Assembly (NCBI GenBank): GCA_023406895.1
Contig: JAEXTV010000031.1
Span: 62,001-126,000 of the forward strand
DNA: 64,000 bases
Origin: Bacillota bacterium
GTDB taxonomy: Bacteria > Bacillota > Clostridia > Christensenellales > SZUA-584
Direction: 5' to 3'
The notes under the pieces are model-generated. The model had not been told where the DNA came from. It searched no databases and was given only the letters and a program-made list of their open reading frames with translations. Positions 43,091-51,396 of this stretch are shown one piece after another; position 1 is the stretch's first letter; the number at the start of each line of letters is the position of its first letter. The translations under genes and the position numbers were made by a program.

Positions 43091-43927
43091 ATGGAAAAAG
43101 AAATGAAGGTGGCTGTGCTCATCGATGCAGAAAATATTGCAAGCAAGTACATTGAAGTAATATTGAGCGAAGCAAACAATATAGGAAATATAATATATAA
43201 GCGTATATACGGAAACTGGACAATGCAACAGATGAGTTCTTGGAAAGATATTATATTAGATAATTCCATTCAACCCATCCAACAGTATTGTAATGTTCGT
43301 GGTAAAAATTCTTCTGATTCATCTTTGATCATTGATGCTATGGATCTATTATTCTTAGGAAGGCTTGATTGCTTCTGTATTGTTTCTTCAGATAGTGATT
43401 TTACAAGATTGGCTACGCGTTTGAGAGAATCAGAAGTGTTCGTATTAGGTATGGGCGAACAAAAGACGCCGCGATCATTTATATCTGCTTGTAGCAAGTT
43501 TTCATATCTAGATCTGCTTTATTCTGCATGCAGTAGCGGAAAAACATCAGCACAGCAAACTATTGCAGGTGAAAAGCATTTGAATAAAATCGGAGATAAA
43601 ACTTTAAAAGTAGAACATAATGATTTTTTAATAACCCAAAATGAACAGGATAATGTAATTAATGACGAAGAAAAGGCTGGTTTCAATATAGAAACCATAA
43701 AGCAATCTATGAAAGAATTAGTAGAAGAATATTCAGATGATGATGGATGGATTTTTTCAGGCAAACTCGGAGGATTATTGAATAAACGTTTTCCAGACTT
43801 TGATGTGCGGAACTTTGGAAGTAAAAAATTCGTACAATTTGTTGAGTCGCTAGACATATTTAGAAAAAAGGACATACCCATTAAAGATAATGAAACTTCA
43901 AAACTAATATACTTTAAATTGGAATAG
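43091..43927 (+). CDS. NYN-domain putative ribonuclease with C-terminal LOTUS (OST-HTH) domain
   Basis: 278 residues. The NYN (LabA/DUF88-type PIN-like) nuclease fold spans about 6-145: VAVLIDAENI (D12), SSDSSLIIDAMDLL (D76, D82) and VSSDSDFTRLA (D101, D103), so the acidic metal-binding set is intact. A polar linker (about 148-195) leads to a LOTUS/OST-HTH domain (about 198-278; GWIFSGKLGGLLNKRFPDFD), a fold that binds RNA. It probably cuts or binds RNA; target unknown. AAGGAGGG before ATG 43091. AT-rich like its partner gene. Confidence 0.85.
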   Translation: MEKEMKVAVLIDAENIASKYIEVILSEANNIGNIIYKRIYGNWTMQQMSSWKDIILDNSIQPIQQYCNVRGKNSSDSSLIIDAMDLLFLGRLDCFCIVSSDSDFTRLATRLRESEVFVLGMGEQKTPRSFISACSKFSYLDLLYSACSSGKTSAQQTIAGEKHLNKIGDKTLKVEHNDFLITQNEQDNVINDEEKAGFNIETIKQSMKELVEEYSDDDGWIFSGKLGGLLNKRFPDFDVRNFGSKKFVQFVESLDIFRKKDIPIKDNETSKLIYFKLE

Positions 43928-43984
43928 ATTGAAAACTTATATGCTTAGTCTCAGAAAATGATTATCCATATAATCTCGCCATCA

Positions 43985-44016
43985 AAAAAGGCCGTTCCCT
44001 CGAACAGCCTTTTTCT
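43985..44016. terminator. Bidirectional terminator between the NYN gene and feoB locus
   Basis: AAAAAAGGC(C)GTTC and GAAC(A)GCCTTTTT form a hairpin flanked by A-run and T-run, so it can serve both the plus-strand cassette and the minus-strand feo operon. Confidence 0.85.
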
Positions 44017-44020
44017 ACGT

Positions 44021-44176
44021 CTATTTCTTCTTTACCTTTTGTATCCTGCTGCAGCTCCCCGCATAAGGGCACGAGGCGCAGCCGTTGCACCTCTTTTTCC
44101 TGCGCCGCAAATACCATATATCCAGCCCCACCAGCAGCACCACCACCGCAATGAGCAAATAATCAATCAAATTCAT
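44021..44176 (-). CDS. FeoB-associated cysteine-rich membrane protein
   Basis: 51 residues. One membrane helix (LIDYLLIAVVVLLVGLDIW) is followed by basic residues and a cysteine cluster (CNGCASCPYAGSC), ending in a lysine-rich tail. This layout is that of the small FeoB-associated Cys-rich proteins encoded after feoB. It may bind iron or sense redox at the inner face of the membrane. It starts 4 bases after the feoB stop, with GGAGG upstream. Translated directly from the sequence; it is below common gene-length cut-offs. Confidence 0.88.
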   Translation of the reverse strand: MNLIDYLLIAVVVLLVGLDIWYLRRRKKRCNGCASCPYAGSCSRIQKVKKK

Positions 44177-44179
44177 CAA

Positions 44180-46189
44180 TCAGCCTCCTACAATCAGGCT
44201 CCCCACCTGATACACAATCACCGCTGCAATCCACGCGACAGCGGTTTGATACAGCGCCACACCCATGGCCGCCCAGCCGCTGCGCATCTCGCGCTTCACC
44301 GTCGCAATGGCCGCCACGCACGGCGAATACACCAGCGTGAACACAAGGAACGAAAGCGCCGCCAGCGGCGTGAACAATTGCCCGAGCGCCATCGGCAGCT
44401 CCGCCGCGCTCGCCCCGGTCAACACCGCGAACGTGCTGATCACCGCCTCCTTCGCCATAAACCCGGTAATCAGCGATGTCGATGCGCGCCAGTCCCCAAA
44501 CCCCAGCGGCGCAAACACGGGGGAGACCAAATGCCCGATACCCGCAAGCATGCTGTCCGCGCTGTCCGCCACCACGTTAAACCGCCAGTCGAACGTCTGA
44601 AAGAACCATATGACGAGTGTGGCGATAAATATGACTGTGAACGCGCGCGTCAGAAAATCCTTCGCCTTGTCCCACAGCAGCCGCAGCACCGTTTTGCCGC
44701 TCGGCAGACGGTAGTTCGGCAGCTCCATGATGAACGGCACCGGGTTGCCGCGGTACGCCGTTTTCTTGAGTATCAGGCCGCTCAGTACGCCGAGCAGCAT
44801 GCCGAGCACATAAAGACCGATCATCACGAGCGCCCGGTGATCCGGGAAAAACGCCATCGTGAACATGCCGTATATCGGCAGCTTGGCGCTGCAACTCATA
44901 AACGGCGTTAATACAATCGTCATTTTGCGGTCGCGCTCGCTCGGCAGCGTGCGTGTGGCCATAATCGCGGGCACGCTGCACCCGAAGCCGATCAGCATCG
45001 GCACAAAGCTGCGGCCCGAAAGACCGATCTTTCGCAGGAGTTTGTCCATCACAAAAGCGACGCGCGCCATATAGCCGCTGTCCTCCAGCATCGAGAGGAA
45101 GAAGAACAGCACCACGATGGTAGGGATGAACGAGAGCACGCTGCCCACGCCCGAGAGGATGCCGTCTGCCACAAGCGATATCATCACGGGGTTGAAGCCG
45201 CCCGATGTCAGCACAGACCGCACACCTTCCGTCAGCGCATCGAGCCCGCCCGCGAGCAAATCGCTTAAGAAACTGCCGATCACGCCGAACGTGAGCCAGA
45301 ACACCACGCCCATGATCGCAAGGAACATCGGTATCGCGAGAAACTTGTGCGTGAGGATATTGTCAATGCGCACGCTGCGCGCGTGCTGCTTGTTTTCCTT
45401 GGGCTTCACCACCGTTTTTTCGCAGAGCGCTTCTATAAAGGTGTAGCGCATGTCCGCGATGGCGGCTTTGCGGTCGGTCGAAAGCGCGTCCTCCATCTCC
45501 CGGATGCTGTTCTCAATCGAGTTGAGCTCCTTGTCCGAGAGCTGAAGCGCTTCAATCATCGGCGCATCGCCCTCAACTATCTTGGTGGCGGCAAAGCGCG
45601 GGGCAATGCCCGCGCGCTCGGCGTGGTCTTCAATCAGGTGCGCCACGGCGTGTACCGTGCGGTGGGTCGGTCCGGTGCAGAAGTCCTGCCGCTTGGGCCG
45701 TTGTTTGTGCCCCGCTGTTTTTATCGCGACATCAATCAGCTCATCGATGCCTTCGTTTTTGCTCGCGGAAATGGGCACCACGGGTACGCCGAGCTCCTCG
45801 CTCATGGCCTTCACGCGAATCGTGCCGCCGTTGATGCGCACCTCGTCCATCATGTTGAGCGCAATCACCATCGGCACGCCCATCTCGATCAGCTGTATGC
45901 TCAAATAAAGGTTGCGTTCAATATTCGTCGCGTCCACGATGTTGATAATGCCGTCGGGGCGCTGCTTTGTGATAAAGTCGCGGGTGATAATCTCTTCGCT
46001 CGTGTACGGAGAAAGAGAATAGATGCCCGGCAGGTCAACAACGGTTGTGTCCTTATGGCTGCGGATGACGCCGTCCTTGCTCTCCACGGTGACGCCGGGA
46101 AAATTTCCGACATGTTGATTTGAGCCCGTCAGCTGATTGAACAGCGTTGTTTTTCCACAGTTCTGGTTCCCCACCAGTGCGATGATCAT
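44180..46189 (-). CDS. feoB: Ferrous iron transport protein B
   Basis: A 669-residue GTPase-permease. The G domain starts at the N-terminus: G1 GNQNCGKTTLFNQLTG, G3 VDLPGIYSLSPY, G4 NMMD. A GDI-like helical region (about 170-265) and two Gate-containing membrane blocks follow (GCSVPAIMATRTL and SCSAKLPIYGMF, with the conserved Cys residues). It imports Fe2+ across the membrane. The ATG lies inside the 3' end of the feoA frame. A small Cys-rich protein gene follows directly. Expression is probably iron-controlled through paired operators at 46.5 kb. Confidence 0.96.
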   Translation of the reverse strand: MIIALVGNQNCGKTTLFNQLTGSNQHVGNFPGVTVESKDGVIRSHKDTTVVDLPGIYSLSPYTSEEIITRDFITKQRPDGIINIVDATNIERNLYLSIQLIEMGVPMVIALNMMDEVRINGGTIRVKAMSEELGVPVVPISASKNEGIDELIDVAIKTAGHKQRPKRQDFCTGPTHRTVHAVAHLIEDHAERAGIAPRFAATKIVEGDAPMIEALQLSDKELNSIENSIREMEDALSTDRKAAIADMRYTFIEALCEKTVVKPKENKQHARSVRIDNILTHKFLAIPMFLAIMGVVFWLTFGVIGSFLSDLLAGGLDALTEGVRSVLTSGGFNPVMISLVADGILSGVGSVLSFIPTIVVLFFFLSMLEDSGYMARVAFVMDKLLRKIGLSGRSFVPMLIGFGCSVPAIMATRTLPSERDRKMTIVLTPFMSCSAKLPIYGMFTMAFFPDHRALVMIGLYVLGMLLGVLSGLILKKTAYRGNPVPFIMELPNYRLPSGKTVLRLLWDKAKDFLTRAFTVIFIATLVIWFFQTFDWRFNVVADSADSMLAGIGHLVSPVFAPLGFGDWRASTSLITGFMAKEAVISTFAVLTGASAAELPMALGQLFTPLAALSFLVFTLVYSPCVAAIATVKREMRSGWAAMGVALYQTAVAWIAAVIVYQVGSLIVGG

Positions 46190-46463
46190 GGCCTTCCCTC
46201 ACAATTTCTATATTCTTTGCATCGCTTATACGCAGCGTCAGTTCATACCCGCGCAGCATAAGCTCAATCGGGTCGCCCATGGGCGCCACCTTGCGAAGCA
46301 GCACCTTGGTTCCGGGCGTTAAGCCCATGTCCAGCAGGCGGTCGCGCAGCGCGCCTTCACCGTTCACTGCGGCAATTGTGGCCGTGCCGCCGAGCTCGAG
46401 CTGGTCGAGTGATTCGTGGCCGTGGCCATGATGATGATGTCGATGCATGTCCCGATGTTGCAT
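46053..46463 (-). CDS. feoA: FeoA family protein with His-rich start and overlong C-terminus
   Basis: 136 residues. The SH3-like FeoA core (about 17-90) has LGGTATIAAVNGEGALRDRLLD, MGLTPGTKV and LRGYELTLRISDAKNIEIV. The N-terminus is unusual: MQHRDMHRHHHHGHGHE, a likely metal-binding tag. FeoA proteins normally end soon after the NIEI strand. Here the frame continues 45 residues inside feoB in another frame, a 137-base overlap. A one-base shift near 46195 would stop at an ATGA overlapping the feoB start, the arrangement expected. It may be a natural extension, a frameshift or a sequencing error. Confidence 0.85.
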   Translation of the reverse strand: MQHRDMHRHHHHGHGHESLDQLELGGTATIAAVNGEGALRDRLLDMGLTPGTKVLLRKVAPMGDPIELMLRGYELTLRISDAKNIEIVREGHDHRTGGEPELWKNNAVQSADGLKSTCRKFSRRHRGEQGRRHPQP

Positions 46464-46484
46464 AGTCTTTAATTCCCCGTTAAA

Positions 46485-46558
46485 AAGTTTGCTTAAGACA
46501 ACTTTATTATAGCACTACGGACAGATAATACAACAGAAAGTTTGTTAAACACAACTTT
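46485..46558 (-). promoter_or_regulatory. Feo promoter with two near-palindromic operators
   Basis: On the minus strand TTGTAT (46528-46533) and TATAAT (46506-46511) lie 16 bases apart. Two near-palindromic copies of AAGTTTG-N6-CAACTT flank them: 46485-46504 near the start site and 46537-46558 beyond the -35. They do not match the classical Fur box. A DtxR/SirR- or FeoC-like iron regulator is a reasonable guess. Confidence 0.6.
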
Positions 46559-46650
46559 TTTTTACATTGATGTGTATAAGGGATGAAGTCAGCTATGGTG
46601 TTGAGGAGATGCAATGCCGCGAAGAACCGATCGTCACAATCAATTCTATG

Positions 46651-46677
46651 ACAAAAAAGAGGCTGTGCGGCACAGCC
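46651..46677 (-). terminator. Terminator of the DUF3298 gene
   Basis: On the minus strand GGCTGTG (46671-46677) pairs with CACAGCC (46661-46667) around CCG, followed by TCTTTTTT. Confidence 0.85.
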
Positions 46678-46695
46678 CCTGGCAGGCGCGGTTAA

Positions 46696-47397
46696 TTAGG
46701 GGTTGGGCTTGGCGGACGGCGCTTTGCGGCACTGCGGGCGCTGCACATCCTTGGAGAACGGCAGCAGAAATTCCGGGATGCCGCTCACATACGGCGCAAT
46801 CTGGTATTGCTGATAGTATACGATGAGCCCCTCCGGTACGAGGTAATAGTTGTTGACGTTAAAATAGCGCGCCGTGTTCGTTTCATCATCGTCAAAATAC
46901 ATGGCGCTGCCCGATGCGGTCTGTTCACGTATCTGCGATTGAACCGCGCTGATCGCGTACGACTTGTAGGTGGCACCCGGTGCGAAGAACCGCGCCATCG
47001 TCACGCGGCGGCTGCTCCCTAAGTCCCATGTGTCGGCGGTGCGCCGCGTGTTGCCGTGTGCGCCGCCCGTAAACTGATACGCGTCAAAGTAAAGGCTCAA
47101 TGTGCAGTTATCGTTGTAGGTGATCGTGCACCCCAGATACGCTTCGTATGGCCGAAATGGGATGTCGGGGTTGGCCTTTGTCATCTCATAATCGAGCACA
47201 GCCTGGTGAAATAGGCTGTGGCGGTAGCGCTGCCGGTACAATTCCGCCTTGGCCCGGTAATAGCGGTTAATGGTTGTCGCTGCGGTTTTAAACACGGCCG
47301 ACGTTACGCAAGGGTATTCAATCGTATAACTGAGCACCACGCGCCCGTTAAACGACATATCATCCTTGATCACCTGAATACTCACCTGCATATACAC
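46696..47397 (-). CDS. DUF3298/DUF4163 domain protein
   Basis: 233 residues. The N-terminal half matches DUF4163-type proteins (VVLSYTIEYPCVT, then Y-rich helices), and the C-terminal half DUF3298 (GAHGNTRRTADTWDLGSSRRV, GLIVYYQQYQIAPYVSGIPEF). Family members include RsiV-type anti-sigma sensor domains that bind lysozyme, but here no membrane helix or signal peptide is present, so the protein may be cytosolic or leaderless. The start at 47397 has GGAGG just upstream. Divergent from galM. Confidence 0.82.
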   Translation of the reverse strand: MYMQVSIQVIKDDMSFNGRVVLSYTIEYPCVTSAVFKTAATTINRYYRAKAELYRQRYRHSLFHQAVLDYEMTKANPDIPFRPYEAYLGCTITYNDNCTLSLYFDAYQFTGGAHGNTRRTADTWDLGSSRRVTMARFFAPGATYKSYAISAVQSQIREQTASGSAMYFDDDETNTARYFNVNNYYLVPEGLIVYYQQYQIAPYVSGIPEFLLPFSKDVQRPQCRKAPSAKPNP

Positions 47398-47541
47398 CGC
47401 CTCCTTTTGGCTCCTTTTGAAAGATATTCATCTTCAGCCGTTTTCATGACGGCAATTTTCTTTACAACGGCTTTAAAAAGTTGTAATTTATTAGAGATAT
47501 ATTGTTTAATTCCAAATCTATGTTTTAAGGAGACAGTGTGA

Positions 47542-48591
47542 ATGAGTAAAGAAGTTTTCGGCGTTTGTCAGGACGGGCGCACAGCATCTCTTTATACCCT
47601 TAGCAACAGCAAAGGCATGACGGCCAAAATCACCGATTTCGGCGGCGCCATCGTATCGCTATTTGTACCGGACAAAAACGGCGTGATGACGGACGTGGTG
47701 CTCGGCTTCGATACGCTGGCCGAATACGAGGCGAATCCGCCGTATCTCGGCGCGCTGATCGGACGCTGCGGCAACCGTATCGTGGGCGGCACGTTCACGC
47801 TGGACGGCACGACATACCAGCTCGATTTGAACGACGGCCCGAACCATTTGCATGGCGGCTTCAAAGGCTTCGACAAAAAGCTTTGGAATGGCGAACAGAC
47901 AGCGCCGAACAGCCTGACGCTCACACTGTTCAGTGAAGACGGCGACCAGAAATACCCCGGCAATCTGATTGTCTGTGTGACATATACGATCACCGACGAT
48001 AACGCGATTGTTCTGAGCTACCGCGGCATGAGCGACAAGAAGACGATATTCAACATGACGAACCATTCGTATTTCAACCTCGCTGGCCAGCAGAGCGATT
48101 CGATGCTCGATCATGAGATCATGATCAACGCGGACAGAATGGCGACGGTGAACGAAAAGGTGAGCGCCACGGGCGAGCTGATCGATGTGACGGGCACCCC
48201 GTTTGATTTTCGGACTCCGAAGAAGATCGGCCGCGATATCGGCGCAAACCACGACCAGATCAAATTTGTGGGTGGCTTCGATCATCACTACGATATCATC
48301 AAAAACGGCAAGCCAGCAGCCATGGCTTACTGCGAACAGACGGGCATCGGCATGACGGTGGAAACCAACTGCGACGGTGTGCAGCTCTACTCGGGCAACT
48401 TCCTGACGGACGGCTTGCCGATTAAAGGCGGCCGCAAGGTGAAAAAACGCATGGCGTTTTGCCTCGAAACGCAGTTTGCGCCGGATGCGGTGAACGCGCC
48501 GCGGTTTTTAAGCCCTGTGATTGAAGCGGGCGAGTGCAGCGAGTATGAAACGTGGTATACGTTCAGCATCGGCGCACCGTGGAACGAATAA
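47542..48591 (+). CDS. galM: Aldose 1-epimerase (galactose mutarotase)
   Basis: A 349-residue enzyme interconverting alpha and beta anomers of aldoses. Key segments: TDFGGAIVSLFVPDKNG, GCGNRIVGGTFTLDG, NHLHGGFKGFDKKLW (His near residue 97), MTNHSYFNLAGQ (catalytic His), VGGFDHHYDI, and the catalytic glutamate in FCLETQFAPDAVN. AAGGAG precedes ATG 47542. Monocistronic with a clear terminator after it. Confidence 0.96.
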   Translation: MSKEVFGVCQDGRTASLYTLSNSKGMTAKITDFGGAIVSLFVPDKNGVMTDVVLGFDTLAEYEANPPYLGALIGRCGNRIVGGTFTLDGTTYQLDLNDGPNHLHGGFKGFDKKLWNGEQTAPNSLTLTLFSEDGDQKYPGNLIVCVTYTITDDNAIVLSYRGMSDKKTIFNMTNHSYFNLAGQQSDSMLDHEIMINADRMATVNEKVSATGELIDVTGTPFDFRTPKKIGRDIGANHDQIKFVGGFDHHYDIIKNGKPAAMAYCEQTGIGMTVETNCDGVQLYSGNFLTDGLPIKGGRKVKKRMAFCLETQFAPDAVNAPRFLSPVIEAGECSEYETWYTFSIGAPWNE

Positions 48592-48606
48592 AAGTGTAAC
48601 ACGACG

Positions 48607-48638
48607 GCTCCCGCAGGCTCAGCCTTCGGGAGCTTTTT
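48607..48638 (+). terminator. Terminator after galM
   Basis: GCTCCCG (48607-48613) pairs with CGGGAGC (48627-48633), followed by five Ts. Confidence 0.85.
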
Positions 48639-48699
48639 CTTATGGCCACCGTAACAGATGAGGTCATCGGACAGGCACAACTGAGTGCCGCTTCATCTC

Positions 48700-48740
48700 A
48701 TATCAAGTCATTCTGAGCGTCAGCGAAGAATCCCATGTCA
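48700..48740. repeat. Short dispersed intergenic repeat (TTCTGAGCG...GCGAAGAATCC type)
   Basis: AGTCATTCTGAGCG with GCGAAGAATCCC is a widely seen intergenic repeat word in bacteria, capable of a short hairpin. It lies in a 545-base gap between galM and the NatAB-like operon that holds no supported gene. Confidence 0.45.
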
Positions 48741-48825
48741 GTGCTTTGCAGAAGAGGTCTTTATCGCTGCTGAGCTCAGCAATTATTTTTCTCAACAAGA
48801 CAGGAGTTCATAGGGCAAAGAAAAT

Positions 48826-48872
48826 ACTCCCTCAGTCGCCTTGCGGCGACAGCTCCCTCTCGGAGGGAGCCA
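48826..48872. repeat. REP-like hairpin repeat, copy 1
   Basis: CGCCTTGCGGCG stem (about 48836-48849) followed by CTCCCTCTCGGAGGGAG (48850-48870). Related words recur at 51.23, 61.72 and 61.92 kb (CTGTCxCCGATAGGxGAxTG next to a GAGGGG-type stem). Confidence 0.6.
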
Positions 48873-49030
48873 AGGGTGCGATAGCTTTTGAAGCTGCGGC
48901 GAAGGTGTGAAAGTGACGATTGGGAGTCATCAATTACTGATCATTCTGGATTATTGTAACAATCAAGATATGTACGGTGTAATCACCACCAATAATTCGT
49001 AAAAATGTGGGTCTTTATGTCAAAAAACTA

Positions 49031-49094
49031 TTGACAACACCGCAGCAAGACGCTAATATTTATATCGTCAAACGATATAGCGTTAGGCGCTATA
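49031..49094 (+). promoter_or_regulatory. PadR-type promoter/operator of the NatAB-like exporter
   Basis: TTGACA (49031-49036) and TAATAT (49054-49059), 17-base spacer. Two overlapping inverted repeats follow: TATATCG-N5-CGATATA (49061-49079) and TATAGCG-N5-CGCTATA (49076-49094). The first has the same arms and spacing as the operators before padR at 15.6 kb. Confidence 0.75.
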
Positions 49095-49136
49095 CCGCAG
49101 GCCGTTATAAAGACGGCAAAAGAAATGAGGCATGAC

Positions 49137-49931
49137 ATGAACACTGAAACGAAATTGGAAGAAGTTCTTTGTGTCAGAAATCTGACAAAGACTTTTACGA
49201 TGACAAACAAACAGCGCAGAATAGAAAAAACGACCGAGAGAACAAAAACGGCCGTCAACGACTTATCATTCACCGCATACAAGGGTGAAATATTCGGGCT
49301 GCTTGGTCCCAACGGTGCCGGAAAAACCACCACGCTTCGCATCATTTCCACACTGCTTCGTCCCGATACGGGCGATGTCACGGTCAACGGTGAGAGCGCA
49401 GCGGAAAATCCGTCAAAGGTTCGCAGCCAGATCGGTTTTCTCACCAGCGAGCTCAAGCTGGAAACCTGCTTTACCCCTAATTATCTATATGGCTTCTTCT
49501 CTGATCTTTACGGGGTGGATCCCTCAGTCAGAGACGAGCGTCAGAAAAGATTGTTTGAGAAATTCGGCATTGATAAATTTGCGGAAGTGAAAATCGGGAA
49601 TCTGTCTTCGGGCATGAAGCAAAAGGTTTCGCTTGTCATATCCATCGTGCACGATCCGGATATCATTATTTTCGACGAGCCGACAAACGGGCTCGATGTG
49701 CTGACTGCGAAGGTCGTCACGGATTTTCTGCTCGAACTCAAAGCGCAGGGCAAAAGCATCATTTTATCCACGCACATATTCAATCTCGCGGAAAGGCTTT
49801 GTGACCGGGTCGGGATTATCATCAACGGCAAAATGACACTTTGCGGAACGCTAGAAGACATCACCGCGTCAAAGCCGCTTGAGGATGTTTTCTTCGATTC
49901 ATATGCAAAGACGGTGGGTGACACGTTATGA
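49137..49931 (+). CDS. NatA-like ABC transporter ATP-binding protein
   Basis: 264 residues. Walker A GPNGAGKTT, Q-loop region, signature LSSGMKQK, Walker B IIIFDEPTNGLD and H-loop STHIF. The insert of basic residues (NKQRRIEKTTERTKT, about 23-38) before the first strand end is characteristic of the NatA-like (sodium or antimicrobial export) branch. It pairs with the ABC-2 permease overlapping by 4 bases. ATG 49137 is preferred over 49125 because GAGG lies seven bases before it. Regulated by the PadR-type operator upstream, by inference. Confidence 0.9.
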   Translation: MNTETKLEEVLCVRNLTKTFTMTNKQRRIEKTTERTKTAVNDLSFTAYKGEIFGLLGPNGAGKTTTLRIISTLLRPDTGDVTVNGESAAENPSKVRSQIGFLTSELKLETCFTPNYLYGFFSDLYGVDPSVRDERQKRLFEKFGIDKFAEVKIGNLSSGMKQKVSLVISIVHDPDIIIFDEPTNGLDVLTAKVVTDFLLELKAQGKSIILSTHIFNLAERLCDRVGIIINGKMTLCGTLEDITASKPLEDVFFDSYAKTVGDTL

Positions 49932-51106
49932 AAAGCAATATCTTAACGATTATGAAAAAAGAGTTTTCAAAGTTCTTTGGCGATAAAAGGATGGTTCTCA
50001 CATCGCTGTTTTTGCCCGGGCTGATGATATTCTTAATGTATTCTGTGATGGGTGACGCAATCAAGTCGTTCTCGTCGGTGGATCAAACATATGTCTACCG
50101 TGTTTATGTCAGCAATATGCCGTCATCCATTAACGACGATATTGATGCGTTGAATTTTGATATAACCAATATAGATGAAAAAGACTTTGACAATATCAAA
50201 ACGCAGATAGCGGATAAAAATGCCGATATGCTTGTGGTGTTCCCTCAGGATTTCGACTCAGCTGTCGCTGATTATAACGCCTCGGATGCGTCGCAGACGG
50301 CGCCCAATGTGGACATTTATTACAACACCACATCCACAGAATCGAGCAATGCCTATTCGCTGATGCTGGGCTTTCTTGATGACTATGAATCTCGGCTGGC
50401 CAACAGATTTGATGTGAACAACAGGGGTGCCGCCTACGATCTGGCTTCGGAAAAAGACGTGACCGGCGAGTTTTTCTCGATGATGCTGCCCATGCTGATG
50501 ATGGTATTCATGTTCAGCGGGTGCATGGGCATTGCCCCCGAGTCCATCGCGGGCGAAAAAGAGAGAGGAACCATCGCCACCTTGCTGGTCACGCCGATAA
50601 AACGAAGCGAGCTGGCTGTCGGCAAGATCATCAGCTTAAGCACGCTCGCGCTGCTGAGCGGTTTATCGAGCTTTATCGGCACAATGCTGGCGCTGCCAAA
50701 AATGATGGGCGGAGAAGGGATGAATGCGTCGGTATACTCATTGGCCGATTACGCGCTGCTGCTCGTGGTCATTCTCTCCACAATTCTTCTGTTCATCTCG
50801 CTGATATCGGTAATCTCCGCATTCTCGAAAACCGTGAAGGAAGCCACCACATCGGTGCTGCCGCTCATGATCATCGTGATGCTGATCGGTATCACGGCGA
50901 TGTTTGGCAACGGAGCTCCGACCGACATGGCTTGGTACTTCGTGCCGCTGTACAACAGCGTGCAGTGCATGATCGGCATTTTCTCGTTTGCCTACGATCC
51001 GTTGCACATCGTTGTGACTATGGCAGCCAATATCGCCGTTTCCGCCTTGTTTATGTATGTGCTCACGCGCATGTTCAACAGCGAAAAGGTGATGTTCGCC
51101 ATTTAA
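49928..51106 (+). CDS. NatB-like ABC-2 permease
   Basis: 392 residues. A membrane helix near residues 25-45, a large external domain (about 50-175, FDITNIDEKDFDNIKT), then five more helices (about 180-390) with the EKERGTIATLLVTPIKRSEL cytoplasmic motif, the ABC-2 hallmark. Together with the ATPase it forms an exporter of unknown substrate. The 4-base overlap implies coupling. Confidence 0.9.
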   Translation: MKSNILTIMKKEFSKFFGDKRMVLTSLFLPGLMIFLMYSVMGDAIKSFSSVDQTYVYRVYVSNMPSSINDDIDALNFDITNIDEKDFDNIKTQIADKNADMLVVFPQDFDSAVADYNASDASQTAPNVDIYYNTTSTESSNAYSLMLGFLDDYESRLANRFDVNNRGAAYDLASEKDVTGEFFSMMLPMLMMVFMFSGCMGIAPESIAGEKERGTIATLLVTPIKRSELAVGKIISLSTLALLSGLSSFIGTMLALPKMMGGEGMNASVYSLADYALLLVVILSTILLFISLISVISAFSKTVKEATTSVLPLMIIVMLIGITAMFGNGAPTDMAWYFVPLYNSVQCMIGIFSFAYDPLHIVVTMAANIAVSALFMYVLTRMFNSEKVMFAI

Positions 51107-51172
51107 GTGAAAATCGGTTCGCCGCATCAAACTGAGCTTGCATGCGGATAATAAGCTATTGAAAATGATACC

Positions 51173-51201
51173 GCTTCCGTCAGCAGCAAACTGACGGAAG
51201 C
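51173..51201 (+). terminator. First copy of an 11-bp hairpin after the NatAB genes
   Basis: GCTTCCGTCAG and CTGACGGAAGC around CAGCAAA. It lacks the T-run and is followed by TCAGAG. A near-identical hairpin with T-run lies at 51397. Confidence 0.6.
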
Positions 51202-51225
51202 TCAGAGTGTCAAAAAACCCTATTA

Positions 51226-51282
51226 TCTCGGCCCCCTCTGACGAGGGGGCTGTCACCGATAGGTGACTGGGGGAGAGAAAAT
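51226..51282. repeat. REP-like hairpin repeat, copy 2
   Basis: CCCCCTCTGACGAGGGGG, then CTGTCACCGATAGGTGACTG. It lies between the two terminator hairpin copies. About 100 bases to its right no gene is seen. Confidence 0.65.
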
Positions 51283-51396
51283 GGCTTGAAATTGGTTAAA
51301 TCAGTCACTCTCTCCAGCTCGTTGTACCCATCTCCATATCCACTCTTTCGGGGTAGTCATCTGCGAGAGGCTCTTTAGATTTTATCGACAACCTGC

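Noticed and set aside
43958..44911. A 317-residue plus-strand frame across the feoB region
   Set aside because: It reads opposite feoB and the Cys-rich gene and is full of His/Arg/Gln. It is a shadow.
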